Assembly: GCA_035455185.1 (NCBI GenBank)
Contig: DATIFQ010000188.1
Coordinates: 1-19,773, forward strand
DNA: 19,773 bases
Origin: JAEHDI01 sp035455185
Lineage (GTDB): Bacteria > Acidobacteriota > Terriglobia > Bryobacterales > Bryobacteraceae
Reading direction: 5' to 3'
This document shows, one piece after another, positions 1-7,727 of the stretch. The translations under genes were made by a program, and so were the position numbers. How positions within the stretch are numbered: position 1 is the stretch's first letter; each line of letters begins with the position of its first letter. The notes beneath the pieces are model-generated. The model did no database searches and was not told the origin of the DNA. It worked only from the letters and a program-made list of their open reading frames with translations.

Positions 1-59
1 CTCTAGCGTGTCGCTGATCTGCTCAGCTTTTCTGCCCGCCGTCGCAACCCTCGATGCCG

Positions 60-200
60 CTATAAGTGCCCGTTGAGCTTCCTCCGAAAATTGTCCTCGG
101 CCATGGCGCGGGTAAACTCCGGCATCTCCGAGTAGTGCTCAACGTCTTTCTCGTAGAGGCTTTCCCACGCGGCTCCCGCGGCCCGTAGCAATGCGAGCAT
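60..200 (-). CDS. Possible small hypothetical protein (46 aa)
   Basis: An ATG-initiated minus-strand frame of 46 codons ends in TAG. I do not recognise the product. It is rich in charged and aromatic residues (for example WESLYEKDVEHYSEMPEF) and has no membrane segment. About 70% of codons end in G or C, as in the real genes of this window. No convincing Shine-Dalgarno sequence precedes the ATG, and the upstream in-frame stop allows no longer version. It could be a true small protein, the remnant of a larger gene, or chance. Confidence 0.3.
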   Translation of the reverse strand: MLALLRAAGAAWESLYEKDVEHYSEMPEFTRAMAEDNFRRKLNGHL

Positions 201-519
201 CCGGTTAGGGTCCGCGCTTGAGCCGGAACACCCTGCTGTGGGCCTTCTGGATTTTGGATATTCTCATGTTTGACAAAGGTGTCCTTGGGCCTTCGGACCC
301 TGGGACCGGTTCAGGGGGTCATGCGCAGTCCCGATGCTGGTCCTTTAGGGGAGACCGTCTTCGACGCCAGCGTTCTTGCGATTGTGGCAGCGCTCTTGGT
401 GAACAAAGCCGGCGGCGGGTGGGTCGATTTGCTCGTGACGCCTGCAACCTACTTCTTGAGAGCTTTAGCTGCCATACGTTTACCTCACAGTGCATTTGCC
501 TCTCGCAATGCCGAGGCAG
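201..519. other. Gap without a recognised gene (319 bp)
   Basis: No frame here has a credible start, ribosome-binding site and recognisable product. A plus-strand frame from a TTG at 270 runs to 590 and includes a hydrophobic stretch near its middle, but it overlaps the 3' end of the DUF6496 gene on the other strand and resembles nothing I know. I see no repeats or clear promoter. Confidence 0.4.
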
Positions 520-1023
520 CTATCCCTTTCGCGCGGCCCGCGTACGAGCCGCCTTGCGTGCGGCCTTCTGCAGCCCAGCCTTTCCTTTAGTCCTGACAGC
601 TTGCTGCGCAGCGCGGCGCCGGTCGGCCGCCCCTCGCTTGCGGGCGCTCCTGTGGGCCTGCCTGGAGAGAGCTGTTCGACTCACGGATTGCTGGCCTTCC
701 TCCTTAAGAGCCGCCAAGACCGCCTTGGATCGCTTGGGCGAGGTCTGCCGCGTGCCGGACGCTTGGCCCTTGGCGTAGTCTCGCTTGGCCTGAGCCCGCG
801 TCTCCGCGGATGTTCGTTCCTCCGGCGGCGGGGGCAGCTTTACCCCAGCTCTTCTGGCTTTCGATAACCCGATTGCGATGGCCTGCTTGGCAGAACGTGC
901 TCCGTGCTTGCCTTCCCGAACGTGCTTGATTTCCTCATGAACGAATTCTCCGGCTTGCGTGGAGGGAGATTTGCCTTCAAGGGCCCTCTTCCGAGCCCGC
1001 TCTCGTGTGGCTTTTTCAGGCAT
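520..1023 (-). CDS. DUF6496 / histone H1-like basic protein (167 aa)
   Basis: This is a small, strongly basic protein. Residues 1 to about 65 match the DUF6496 pattern, with the phrases GKSPSTQAGEFV, EEIKHVREGKHGARS and KQAIAIGLSKARRAG. The rest is an Arg/Lys/Ala-rich, low-complexity tail like that of bacterial H1-type histones and ends in ARKAARTRAARKG. Non-specific DNA binding or nucleoid compaction is inferred from composition; the family has no established function that I can cite. I chose the ATG at 1023 because GAGGAGG sits 5 bases before it; the frame is open a further 19 codons upstream. It is transcribed alone, 179 bp downstream of the DUF6259 gene. Confidence 0.8.
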   Translation of the reverse strand: MPEKATRERARKRALEGKSPSTQAGEFVHEEIKHVREGKHGARSAKQAIAIGLSKARRAGVKLPPPPEERTSAETRAQAKRDYAKGQASGTRQTSPKRSKAVLAALKEEGQQSVSRTALSRQAHRSARKRGAADRRRAAQQAVRTKGKAGLQKAARKAARTRAARKG

Positions 1024-1120
1024 ACGGGCCTCCTCACGCGTGTCTGCGCAATTTTGGTTCCGTAACGACGTATACGGCACTTAAGTCAGCCTTCCGCACC
1101 TCTTAGCGGGTCAAAATGTC

Positions 1121-1194
1121 GAGAAGCGCAGTAAGAATTTCGGAGTTGATGAAGGGCGAAGCTCGCGAACGGTGAGGGATTCGCGGCGCTTCTC
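1121..1194 (-). repeat. Inverted repeat behind the DUF6259 stop codon
   Basis: GAGAAGCGC (1121-1129) is repeated as its perfect complement GCGCTTCTC (1186-1194), a 9-bp stem enclosing 56 bases. A second 6-bp stem, CGCGAA (1164-1169) with TTCGCG (1180-1185) and a 10-base loop, abuts the outer arm. The structure begins 8 bases after the TAG of the DUF6259 gene on the minus strand. It may end or protect that transcript, or belong to the upstream region of the DUF6496 gene. It is not a textbook rho-independent terminator because the outer loop is long and the T-run weak. Confidence 0.45.
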
Positions 1195-1202
1195 AAGTGT
1201 GT

Positions 1203-3011
1203 CTAGCGCCGGGCCCGGTCGAGCGCCCGTTTGACGGCCGGCGTCGGGTTCGTGATCTCCGCGGCGGACCGGATTGTGATCGTCGGCAGCGCCCCGTTCG
1301 CTTCATGAACCTGGGCACGGAGTTCCTCATCGGCATTGCGGCCGCTGAGGCCGGAGTATCCGAACGACCGGCACAGCTTCCCGAACAGAAAGCTGTTGAG
1401 CGGACAGCCGCCCGTCCGTTCGAGCCAATCCGTCGCCCCCCTCGGGTTTCTGAACAGGTGCACCTGCGCGAAGGAAAGCCCCTGGAAGAAGGTCTCGTTC
1501 AGTCCCTCCGCACCGACCGAGAGACCGAGGCCGGCAATCTCGTGGATCAGCCGGTTCACGCCCTCAGTCGAAGTCATATTCTCAACGAGGCAGTTGTGGA
1601 GGTTGAATGTGTTGAGGGCGACATCGACGAACACGTCCCTGAGCGCGTATTGTCTGGCCGCCTCCTGTATTCTCGAGGACAGTATGGAGCGCCACGTGGT
1701 CAATCCCGGGTGAATCTTGACCATGACCTTCTCGCGGCGGTGATTCAGGCGGCTGGCGTTGGATTCGGGCACGCCGATGGCCCGGTTATTGACCCAACTC
1801 CAGCCGTAGAGCTTCTTCGTTTCGATGTCGCGGTATTGGAAGTCCCTGACCTGTGCGTAGACCGGGTGGTTGGGGTCGGTCTCCACGACATTGAAGTGCG
1901 GCATCACGTGAAAGCCCATCTCGTGAGCACGAGCCAGGAACGCCACTGCACTCTCGCTGGCAACGTAGGTGGGGTAGTTCTCGTCGTAGCCGTCGGTCCT
2001 CCAACTGGAGAAGTGAATGAGAACTTTCTTGGGGTCCACCTGCTTCGCAAGGTTCTCGAGGATGGCGATGTCTCCCGGACACCATGAAATCGCCATCGCG
2101 AGCGCATGGAGCCACGGCTCGCGGCGCTGTTCTTCCCTGGCGAGCGAAAACGCCTCCCAGAGCCAGCTCCGGTAGCGCTCCGCCGGGACCTTCCAGTCGC
2201 CTTGATGGACGTTGATCCTCCAGGCGAGTCCCCCGGCCGCGAGATTGGCGTCGATCGGTCCGTACGCCTCGGTGTCGAGTCCGATCATGTAAGGATCGTC
2301 GTCACTGCCGACGTGAAGCGCCTTGTAGCGATAGCGGTCGTCTTGCGTGTGAAAGGAAAAGCCACCGGACGAGGACTGGAGAATGGCCAGCCCCGCCTCC
2401 CAGCGATGAGGCCAGTCCCAGTGGGAGGAGCGGATCAGGGAATCGTCCAGGTTGAGCGACACGCCTTGAAAGAACGGCGCAACCAGCTTCAGGTCCCGGC
2501 GCAGTCCCTTCAGACGCCATCGGCAGGCGCGGACGCCTGGCCGGGAGGAGAAGGCGGAAGGCTCGACGACGAGATCGCCCGAGGCGGGGTCCACGGAGAT
2601 CGTGATGACACCGTCGCCGTCCCAGTTCTGAAAGATCACTTCAGCCCGATGGTCCGAGATCTTTCGCGTTTCCACTTTGCCGAACTTCTGTTCCCCCACA
2701 TCCACCGTCTCGCCCCGCCCGTACACAAGCTGGAGAGCGTCGAACTTACCGGTGTCGAAGCCCGTGATGCACTCCTCGGAGGAAGCCTTGCTCTTGAGCG
2801 AGGTGATGAATCCCTTTTCGAGTTTTGCCAGCAACGTGGGTGTTTCGGCGTGAATGACTCCGTCACTGGTGACGCTGAGTTGTGTCTTGCCTTCCAGCCT
2901 GTGCGACAGACTGGACGAGACGAAGGCGGGGGTAGGCTGGGCAAGCGCTGCGGAGACGACGCCAGCGGCGCGGACGAAACTACGGCGGGAGAACTCGCGA
3001 TCGGATTCCAT
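1203..3011 (-). CDS. Tat-exported DUF6259 glycoside-hydrolase-like protein (602 aa)
   Basis: The N-terminus carries a twin-arginine signal (SRRSFVRAAG, residues 7-16) followed by an Ala-rich hydrophobic stretch, so export of a folded enzyme is expected. Residues about 40-290 form a beta-rich, sugar-binding-like region. Residues about 300-510 look like a TIM barrel of the DUF6259 type, with strand-like segments KKVLIHFSSW, FHVMPHFNVV, RDVFVDVALN and GLSVGAEGLNE. The Asp residues of DVFVDV (459, 463) and Glu502/Glu506 are candidate catalytic acids by position only. The substrate is unknown. The frame also allows a GTG two codons earlier; I prefer the ATG at 3011. It starts 26 bp after the GH88 frame on the same strand, which implies co-transcription and a shared role in polysaccharide breakdown. 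Confidence 0.8.
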   Translation of the reverse strand: MESDREFSRRSFVRAAGVVSAALAQPTPAFVSSSLSHRLEGKTQLSVTSDGVIHAETPTLLAKLEKGFITSLKSKASSEECITGFDTGKFDALQLVYGRGETVDVGEQKFGKVETRKISDHRAEVIFQNWDGDGVITISVDPASGDLVVEPSAFSSRPGVRACRWRLKGLRRDLKLVAPFFQGVSLNLDDSLIRSSHWDWPHRWEAGLAILQSSSGGFSFHTQDDRYRYKALHVGSDDDPYMIGLDTEAYGPIDANLAAGGLAWRINVHQGDWKVPAERYRSWLWEAFSLAREEQRREPWLHALAMAISWCPGDIAILENLAKQVDPKKVLIHFSSWRTDGYDENYPTYVASESAVAFLARAHEMGFHVMPHFNVVETDPNHPVYAQVRDFQYRDIETKKLYGWSWVNNRAIGVPESNASRLNHRREKVMVKIHPGLTTWRSILSSRIQEAARQYALRDVFVDVALNTFNLHNCLVENMTSTEGVNRLIHEIAGLGLSVGAEGLNETFFQGLSFAQVHLFRNPRGATDWLERTGGCPLNSFLFGKLCRSFGYSGLSGRNADEELRAQVHEANGALPTITIRSAAEITNPTPAVKRALDRARR

Positions 3012-3037
3012 GGCCACTCAGAATATCAGGACTTTGG

Positions 3038-4315
3038 TTACAGCGGCCCACGCCCGACCGCTCTTCCTTCGTTCAGGATCTCCAGAAGAAGCTTGAGGTA
3101 GTAGTAGTCTCCGAGGATCATGGACTCGTCGACGCCGAGTCCGGCAGGCTTGTGAAGAGTCGCGTGGACAAGCATTCTTCCTTCCGAAACCGCGTCACCT
3201 GTGGCCATATAGCGGTTGGTCAGTGAATCGACCGTCCGGATCGCGATGGCACGGTATTGCCCGGCCCGCACCGGATTCTGCACCAATTTGGACAGCTTCC
3301 AAAACCCTCCGGCAGCCATCGCCGCGGCGGAACTATCCCGCGGCTCGCGCGGAATCCCCGGGGCGTTGAAGTCCCAGTAAGGAACGCAGTCCTCCGGGAC
3401 GTTCTTCTCCCACTACGCTGCGAGCCGCTCGGCTGCTTCGAGCCAACGCCTCTTGCCGGTGAAGCGGTACGCGTCGGCAAGGGCATAGATGCCGAACGCC
3501 TGACCGCGCGACCAGCAAGATTGAGGAGAGAGTCCTTGCTTGTGCCGGCCTGCGACTTTCTTTCCGGTCCGTGTGTCGAGCTGGACGACTTGAATTGAAC
3601 TGCCGTCTGGACGGATGGCGGCGTCGACGGTCACGCCCGCGTGGTTATCCGCGATCTCCGAATACTTTCCGTCGCCAGTCTCCCGCGCCGCCCAATAAAG
3701 AAGATCGAGATCGATGAGGCAGTCGATAATGACGAACTCCTGCTGTTTGGTGTTTCCGATAGTGCCCCACGAGCGAATGTATTTTCCGTCCGGCATGTAG
3801 CGGGCCGCCAGGGACCGGGCCGCGTCCAGCGCAATCCGGCGGTACGCTGTGTCTCCGGTAAGGCGGTACCCGGCAACAAATGTCGGCATGAACGACAGGC
3901 CGAAGTTGAGATCTCGTTTATCGTGCCGGAACTCGCCGATTGGGTTCGTCCAGCGCTGCGCGCGTTCGAGCCATACGGGGTCCTTCGTCTGCCCATACAT
4001 GAGCCAGAGCATCCCGGCAAAGTACCCGGCCGTCCAGTTGGACGGTTCCCGCAATTTCCACTTCCCGTTAACGGTGTGGTCAGGATACTCCGAGCCCGCG
4101 ATGGCGCACAGCCGCCCAAGCCGGGTTTCCACAGTGGACAAGGCTTCCCGATAATCAGCCCCGCTCGCCTGCGGCACGGCGAGGAGAGTCGCAATGGCTG
4201 CGACGGCGAGGGTGCCGGTGCTCTCGCACAATGAGAACGGCCGCGAAAGTATAGACACGTGGAATACCGCCATCATTCCCATGAACCAGGATTTCTGTCT
4301 TGGAGTGCTGACCAC
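3038..4315 (-). pseudogene. GH88 unsaturated uronyl hydrolase, split by an in-frame TAG
   Basis: One continuous reading frame encodes a glycoside hydrolase family 88 protein of about 425 residues, the normal family length. A TAG at 3413-3415 splits it into a 300-aa and a 124-residue part. Family motifs lie on both sides in the same frame: NWTAGYFAGMLWLMYG, RDLNFGLSFM (Asp135), IIDCLIDLDLLYW (Asp198) and SPQSCWSRGQAFGIYALAD before the stop, then VPYWDFNAPGIP, PRDSSAAA and GDYYYLKLLL after it. The two Asp residues have the spacing of the catalytic pair of Bacillus UGL. GH88 enzymes hydrate the 4,5-unsaturated uronic acid left by polysaccharide lyases. The start is uncertain: GTG 4315 is the longest, ATG 4282 is equally plausible, and a signal peptide ending near VPQASGA follows. 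The stop may be a real nonsense mutation or a base error; Tyr to TAG is one substitution. Confidence 0.85.
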
Positions 4316-4320
4316 GGTGG

Positions 4321-4326
4321 ATTATA
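4321..4326 (-). promoter_or_regulatory. Putative -10 element of the GH88 gene
   Basis: The minus strand reads TATAATC, a perfect -10 consensus, 5 bases before the GTG at 4315 and 38 bases before the ATG at 4282. No TTGACA-like -35 lies at the usual spacing. If it is active, the ATG at 4282 is the more likely start because it leaves a normal leader. Confidence 0.4.
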
Positions 4327-4344
4327 CATCCGACTCCCGTCTTG

Positions 4345-4365
4345 TTTCGGCTTTTCTTGCCGAAA
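4345..4365. promoter_or_regulatory. Palindrome upstream of the GH88 promoter (operator candidate)
   Basis: TTTCGGC (4345-4351) and its exact complement GCCGAAA (4359-4365) are separated by TTTTCTT. The 21-bp site is centred about 30 bp upstream of the TATAAT of the GH88 gene, over the expected -35 position, and lies in the gap between that gene and the divergent PilZ gene. Position and symmetry suit a dimeric repressor or activator. No regulator gene is present in the window to assign to it. Confidence 0.4.
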
Positions 4366-4456
4366 TTGCCGTCCGGAGGAAGGCCGTCTGGTGTATGCTC
4401 TGAATAGATTCGGAAGCCGGGGTGGCGATGCCGGCTGACGCGGGGTGACAAGTCCA

Positions 4457-4864
4457 ATGGACTATCTATTGGAAATGGTGCAAAAGCCGTTCGCCGAACT
4501 TCGGGGGGAACAACAGATTGCAGCAGTCCTGATTGTTCTCCTCTGTGTCTTCATCGCTTTCAGTGCAGTTTTCCAGGCAGTGCGGGGAATGAAGGGCCGC
4601 CGGCGCTATTGGCGGCACCGGCAAACCGGCCCGATCGACGTGTCCTGGCGGAGCAGCTTGGGTTCACCACGCCGGGAGCAGGGACGCTGTGTGGACATGT
4701 CGGCAGGAGGCCTCAGAATGGAATTGCAGGACCCGATCTTGGTCGGTACACCCGTCTCCTTCCATCTACTTCAGACCAAACGGGCAGGAACGGCCTTCGT
4801 GCGCCACTGCACGCCCGACGGCTCGAAGTTCTATATCGGGGTCGAGTTTGCGGGCTCGCGGTGA
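4457..4864 (+). CDS. Membrane-anchored PilZ-domain protein (135 aa)
   Basis: A hydrophobic helix spans residues about 20-42 (IAAVLIVLLCVFIAFSAVF), followed by a basic stretch (KGRRRYWRHR) that would face the cytoplasm. The rest is a PilZ domain, with the c-di-GMP contact motif RxxxR at 73-77 (RREQGR) and DxSxxG at 80-85 (DMSAGG), then beta strands VGTPVSFHL and KFYIGVEF. Both motifs are intact, so c-di-GMP binding is expected; the effector partner is unknown. The frame opens with a GTG at 4445, but ATG 4457 has GGGGTGA about 8 bases upstream and is the better start. It diverges from the GH88 gene and no motility or cellulose gene is nearby. Confidence 0.85.
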   Translation: MDYLLEMVQKPFAELRGEQQIAAVLIVLLCVFIAFSAVFQAVRGMKGRRRYWRHRQTGPIDVSWRSSLGSPRREQGRCVDMSAGGLRMELQDPILVGTPVSFHLLQTKRAGTAFVRHCTPDGSKFYIGVEFAGSR

Positions 4865-5308
4865 TCCAATCTCACTGAGAAAGCTGAAGGGGCGGGGATT
4901 CCATGCACTCTCGAAGCCTGAAGATCACGTTCAAACCCTCACTTCGCGCAAGAGCGCCGCGCGTTTCAAGCGCCATCTATCCGGCTGTTCGCGATCCTCT
5001 CACTGCTGGCACCAAGGACTGGAAAGCCCGCCCCTCATTCCTGTAAGGCTCGATAGCGACCTCCAATCGTAAAGGCGCATCTTTCAACGCCGTCTTCAGA
5101 ACCCGCTACCGCTGGGTTCCAAGTTTATCCTACTCCAGTTCCGCCGCCTGTCAATAGTACGTTTTGTCCATCTATGGCAGGAATCTGGGTTTCGGCCGCC
5201 GCCGGCAGGATCGAAATTGTTACACGGCGCCGGTTTGTCTCCCCGGTTTGGGGGTGAGACACTGTTGCTTGTCGCTCGATGTACGCGCGGGCGAGAGGAG
5301 ACTCCTGC
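4865..5308. other. Gap without a recognised gene (444 bp)
   Basis: No frame here has a credible start with a ribosome-binding site and a recognisable product. The notable content is at the right end: two copies of CCGGTTTG (5230-5237 and 5243-5250) and the hairpin at 5236-5261, close to the AsmA start. The left 300 bp show nothing that I can name. Confidence 0.5.
5236..5261 (+). promoter_or_regulatory. Leader hairpin upstream of the AsmA gene
   Basis: TGTCTC (5236-5241) plus CCC (5242-5244) pairs with GGG (5252-5254) plus GAGACA (5256-5261). This gives 9 base pairs with one bulged T (5255) and a 7-base loop. It ends 47 bases before the AsmA start codon. It is either a 5' leader element or a DNA operator; with no T-run after it, a simple terminator of the PilZ transcript is less likely. 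Confidence 0.4.
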
Positions 5309-7711
5309 ATGAAAAAGGCGCTTCTGTTTGCCGGCGCAGCAGTGATCACCCTGCTCGCCGTTGCCGCCGTGTATGTCTCCCGGCTCAATGTCGACAGGTT
5401 CCGGCCCCAGATCCAGGCTGAACTCCAGCGACAACTGGGCCGGCAGGTTGCACTGGGCGCCATGGGCGTTCGGATTTTTCCCCTCTCCATCCGGATCAAT
5501 GACGTAACCGTCGCAGAGGATCCCTCCTTTCGGACGGACCGGCCGTTTGCTTCCGCCAGGGAGGTAAGCGTGGCTGTAAGCCTATTTCCGCTGCTGCGGA
5601 AGGAAGTCCACGTCCAGTCTTTCGTGCTTCGAGACCCGGTGATCGAACTCGTTCAGAACCGATCCGGGAAATGGAACTTCTCCAGCCTTGGCGCCGGCGG
5701 CGGAGGCGAGGGCGGCGGACTATCCGTCGCGGAGCTCCGTATCGAAAACGGAAGGATTTCGGTGAGCGAGCTCGCGGATAGAAAGCCCGCCTCGGTGTAC
5801 GACCACATCGGCATCAGGTTGGCCGACTTCGGGCCGGGCAAGGTCTTTCGCCTCAATGCGTCTGCCCAACTTCCAGGGGCGGGCAAGGACGTACTCATCC
5901 TCGAAGCACGCGGTGATCCTGCGCATGCACAAGGGGCACTGCTGGCCGGACAAGTCCAGATTCAGCAGGCGCCGATAAGCGCCCTGCGCAGCTTCCTACA
6001 CACCGGGGCCACAAAGGCCGATGGCAGCCTCTCCACGGCGATGGACTTCGAGCTGCAGAACTCCGCGCTGAAAGCAAACGGTTGGGTCGAACTCGCGAAT
6101 CTCCGCACCGGCGGAGCCGATCTGGGCCGCCCTATCCGGCTTGACTGCAAGATCAGCCACAACCTGGATACGGGAGTCCTTAAGGCCTCGGAGGTTACGG
6201 CTAGGATAGGCAACGCTCCTGTCGTGATTTCGGGAGAACTGGACACCCGGGCGTCCAGAATCGACGCGACGATCAGGACGGCTGGAGCCGGCCTGAAGGA
6301 GGTCCTTACCGCTGCCAGCGCATTCGGCATAAGCGGCATCAGCGGCACCGGGCAGCTCACTCTCGACGCTCGCATCCGCGGACCACTCGATCGCATCGCG
6401 GAGCTCGAGTGCACGGGCCGAGCGAGCATTCGGGACGCCACGCTAAGTGTACCGGCCCTGACGAAGCCACTCCAGGTGCGTTCTGCCGACCTCGATTTCG
6501 CTGGGAGATCCGCAGGTTTTGAAAACCTGTCCTGCTCCCTAGGAAGTTCCACTCTGCGGGGAAACGTGATGGTCCGGAATCCGGCTTCTCCGGAAGCGGA
6601 GTTCAACTTCGACATTGACCGGCTGGATCTCGCCGAGTTGCGGCAGTTGACGGCTACGAACCAGCCGAGTCGCAGCGAGGGCGGCCGATCCTCGGGCAGC
6701 TTTACGGCGAAAGGAAGCGTGCACGTCGGAACGATCGCTTACAACCAGATGGTCCTTAAAGACGTACGCTCCGAGTGCGTTCTGAGCCGAGGGATCCTGA
6801 CACTGTCCCCGTTGACGGCCGAGTTGTTTGGCGGAAGGCAGAGCGGCAGTATTACCGTGAACCTGCAATCGCAGCCGCCGACCGTAGCGCTCAAGACGAA
6901 CCTCGACGGCGTGGATGCCAATCAACTTCTTTCCACCACGACATCCCTGAAGAACATGCTTTATGGGTTACTCGCCGCCAAAGGGGACGCCGCCATGCAG
7001 TTGTCCTCCGGGGGCGACGCTGCGCGCACCTTGAACGGGAACTTGAATATTCAGCTCAGTAAGGGCAAGCTCGGTGGCATCAATCTGATGAACCAGATGG
7101 CGAGCCTCGGAAAATTCGTGGGGTTTGCCCGGAATAGTGAGCCGTTCACCGACATTGTTCAGCTCTCGGGCGACATCCAGGTCCGCAACGGAGTCGCCGA
7201 CACAAACAATTTGCTCATCCAGACCGAAGGCGCCAGTGTCTCGTCCGCCGGAACCTTCAGCCTTGTCGATCAGTCGCTCAACCTCCGTCTCACGGCAGTT
7301 TTGGACCGCGACGCGAGCCAGAAAGCGGGAGGCTCGCGAGTCGGAGGATTTCTCACGACAGCTCTAGTCAATGGAAAGGGCGAGCTGGTCATTCCGGCGA
7401 TTGTGACCGGGACGTTCGCAAATCCTCGATTCGCCCCGGACGCCGCGCGCATCGCCGAGATGAAACTCAAGAACCTGATGCCGTCCACTGCTAACCCGGG
7501 GTCGATGACATCGGGAATTGTGGGCATTCTCACTGGGAAGAGCGGCGGCGAGCGGCCGGCTCAAGGCACCACGACGAGCCAGCAGGAAAACGTTGAGCCG
7601 GCGCAGGCTCCGGGGGCGAAACCGCCCGAGGCGCCTCAGCGCAAAGGGGTGCTCGGCATTCTCGACTCCCTCCGCAAGAAGGCCTCGGAGCCAGCGAAAA
7701 AGAACCCCTGA
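5309..7711 (+). CDS. AsmA-family protein (800 aa)
   Basis: This is a large periplasmic protein anchored by one N-terminal helix (residues about 2-23, LLFAGAAVITLLAVAAVYV). An AsmA N-terminal pattern follows: RPQIQAELQRQLGRQV, then FPLSIRINDVTV, LFPLLRKEVHV and LRDPVIELVQN. The long middle is repetitive beta structure, and residues about 580-730 carry the AsmA C-terminal pattern (LNGNLNIQLSKGKLGGINL, LLIQTEGASVSSAGTFSL, NLRLTAVL). The tail is low in complexity and charged. AsmA-like proteins belong to the repeating-beta-groove class implicated in moving phospholipids to the outer membrane; transfer of that role here is inference. I start at ATG 5309 because AGGAG lies 8 bases before it and the signal anchor follows directly. 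The ribosome-binding site lies in the small palindrome AGGAGACTCCT. Confidence 0.88.
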   Translation: MKKALLFAGAAVITLLAVAAVYVSRLNVDRFRPQIQAELQRQLGRQVALGAMGVRIFPLSIRINDVTVAEDPSFRTDRPFASAREVSVAVSLFPLLRKEVHVQSFVLRDPVIELVQNRSGKWNFSSLGAGGGGEGGGLSVAELRIENGRISVSELADRKPASVYDHIGIRLADFGPGKVFRLNASAQLPGAGKDVLILEARGDPAHAQGALLAGQVQIQQAPISALRSFLHTGATKADGSLSTAMDFELQNSALKANGWVELANLRTGGADLGRPIRLDCKISHNLDTGVLKASEVTARIGNAPVVISGELDTRASRIDATIRTAGAGLKEVLTAASAFGISGISGTGQLTLDARIRGPLDRIAELECTGRASIRDATLSVPALTKPLQVRSADLDFAGRSAGFENLSCSLGSSTLRGNVMVRNPASPEAEFNFDIDRLDLAELRQLTATNQPSRSEGGRSSGSFTAKGSVHVGTIAYNQMVLKDVRSECVLSRGILTLSPLTAELFGGRQSGSITVNLQSQPPTVALKTNLDGVDANQLLSTTTSLKNMLYGLLAAKGDAAMQLSSGGDAARTLNGNLNIQLSKGKLGGINLMNQMASLGKFVGFARNSEPFTDIVQLSGDIQVRNGVADTNNLLIQTEGASVSSAGTFSLVDQSLNLRLTAVLDRDASQKAGGSRVGGFLTTALVNGKGELVIPAIVTGTFANPRFAPDAARIAEMKLKNLMPSTANPGSMTSGIVGILTGKSGGERPAQGTTTSQQENVEPAQAPGAKPPEAPQRKGVLGILDSLRKKASEPAKKNP

Positions 7712-7727
7712 CGGGGTATCGGTCCGC

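Noticed and set aside
270..590. Plus-strand frame of 106 codons from TTG with a hydrophobic middle
   Set aside because: It overlaps the well-supported DUF6496 gene antisense, has no ribosome-binding site and no recognisable family. Its last third is the complement of a low-complexity coding region.
2106..3101. Plus-strand open frame of 331 codons
   Set aside because: It is the complement of the DUF6259 gene and shows no family motif.
3038..3319. A separate 93-aa gene starting MAAGGFWKL
   Set aside because: It is in the same frame as the GH88 gene and continues its conserved DSSAAA motif, so it is the 3' part of that gene rather than an independent one.
7704..7717. Small hairpin ACCCC-TGAC-GGGGT over the AsmA stop codon
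   Set aside because: Five base pairs with no T-run are too weak to call a terminator.
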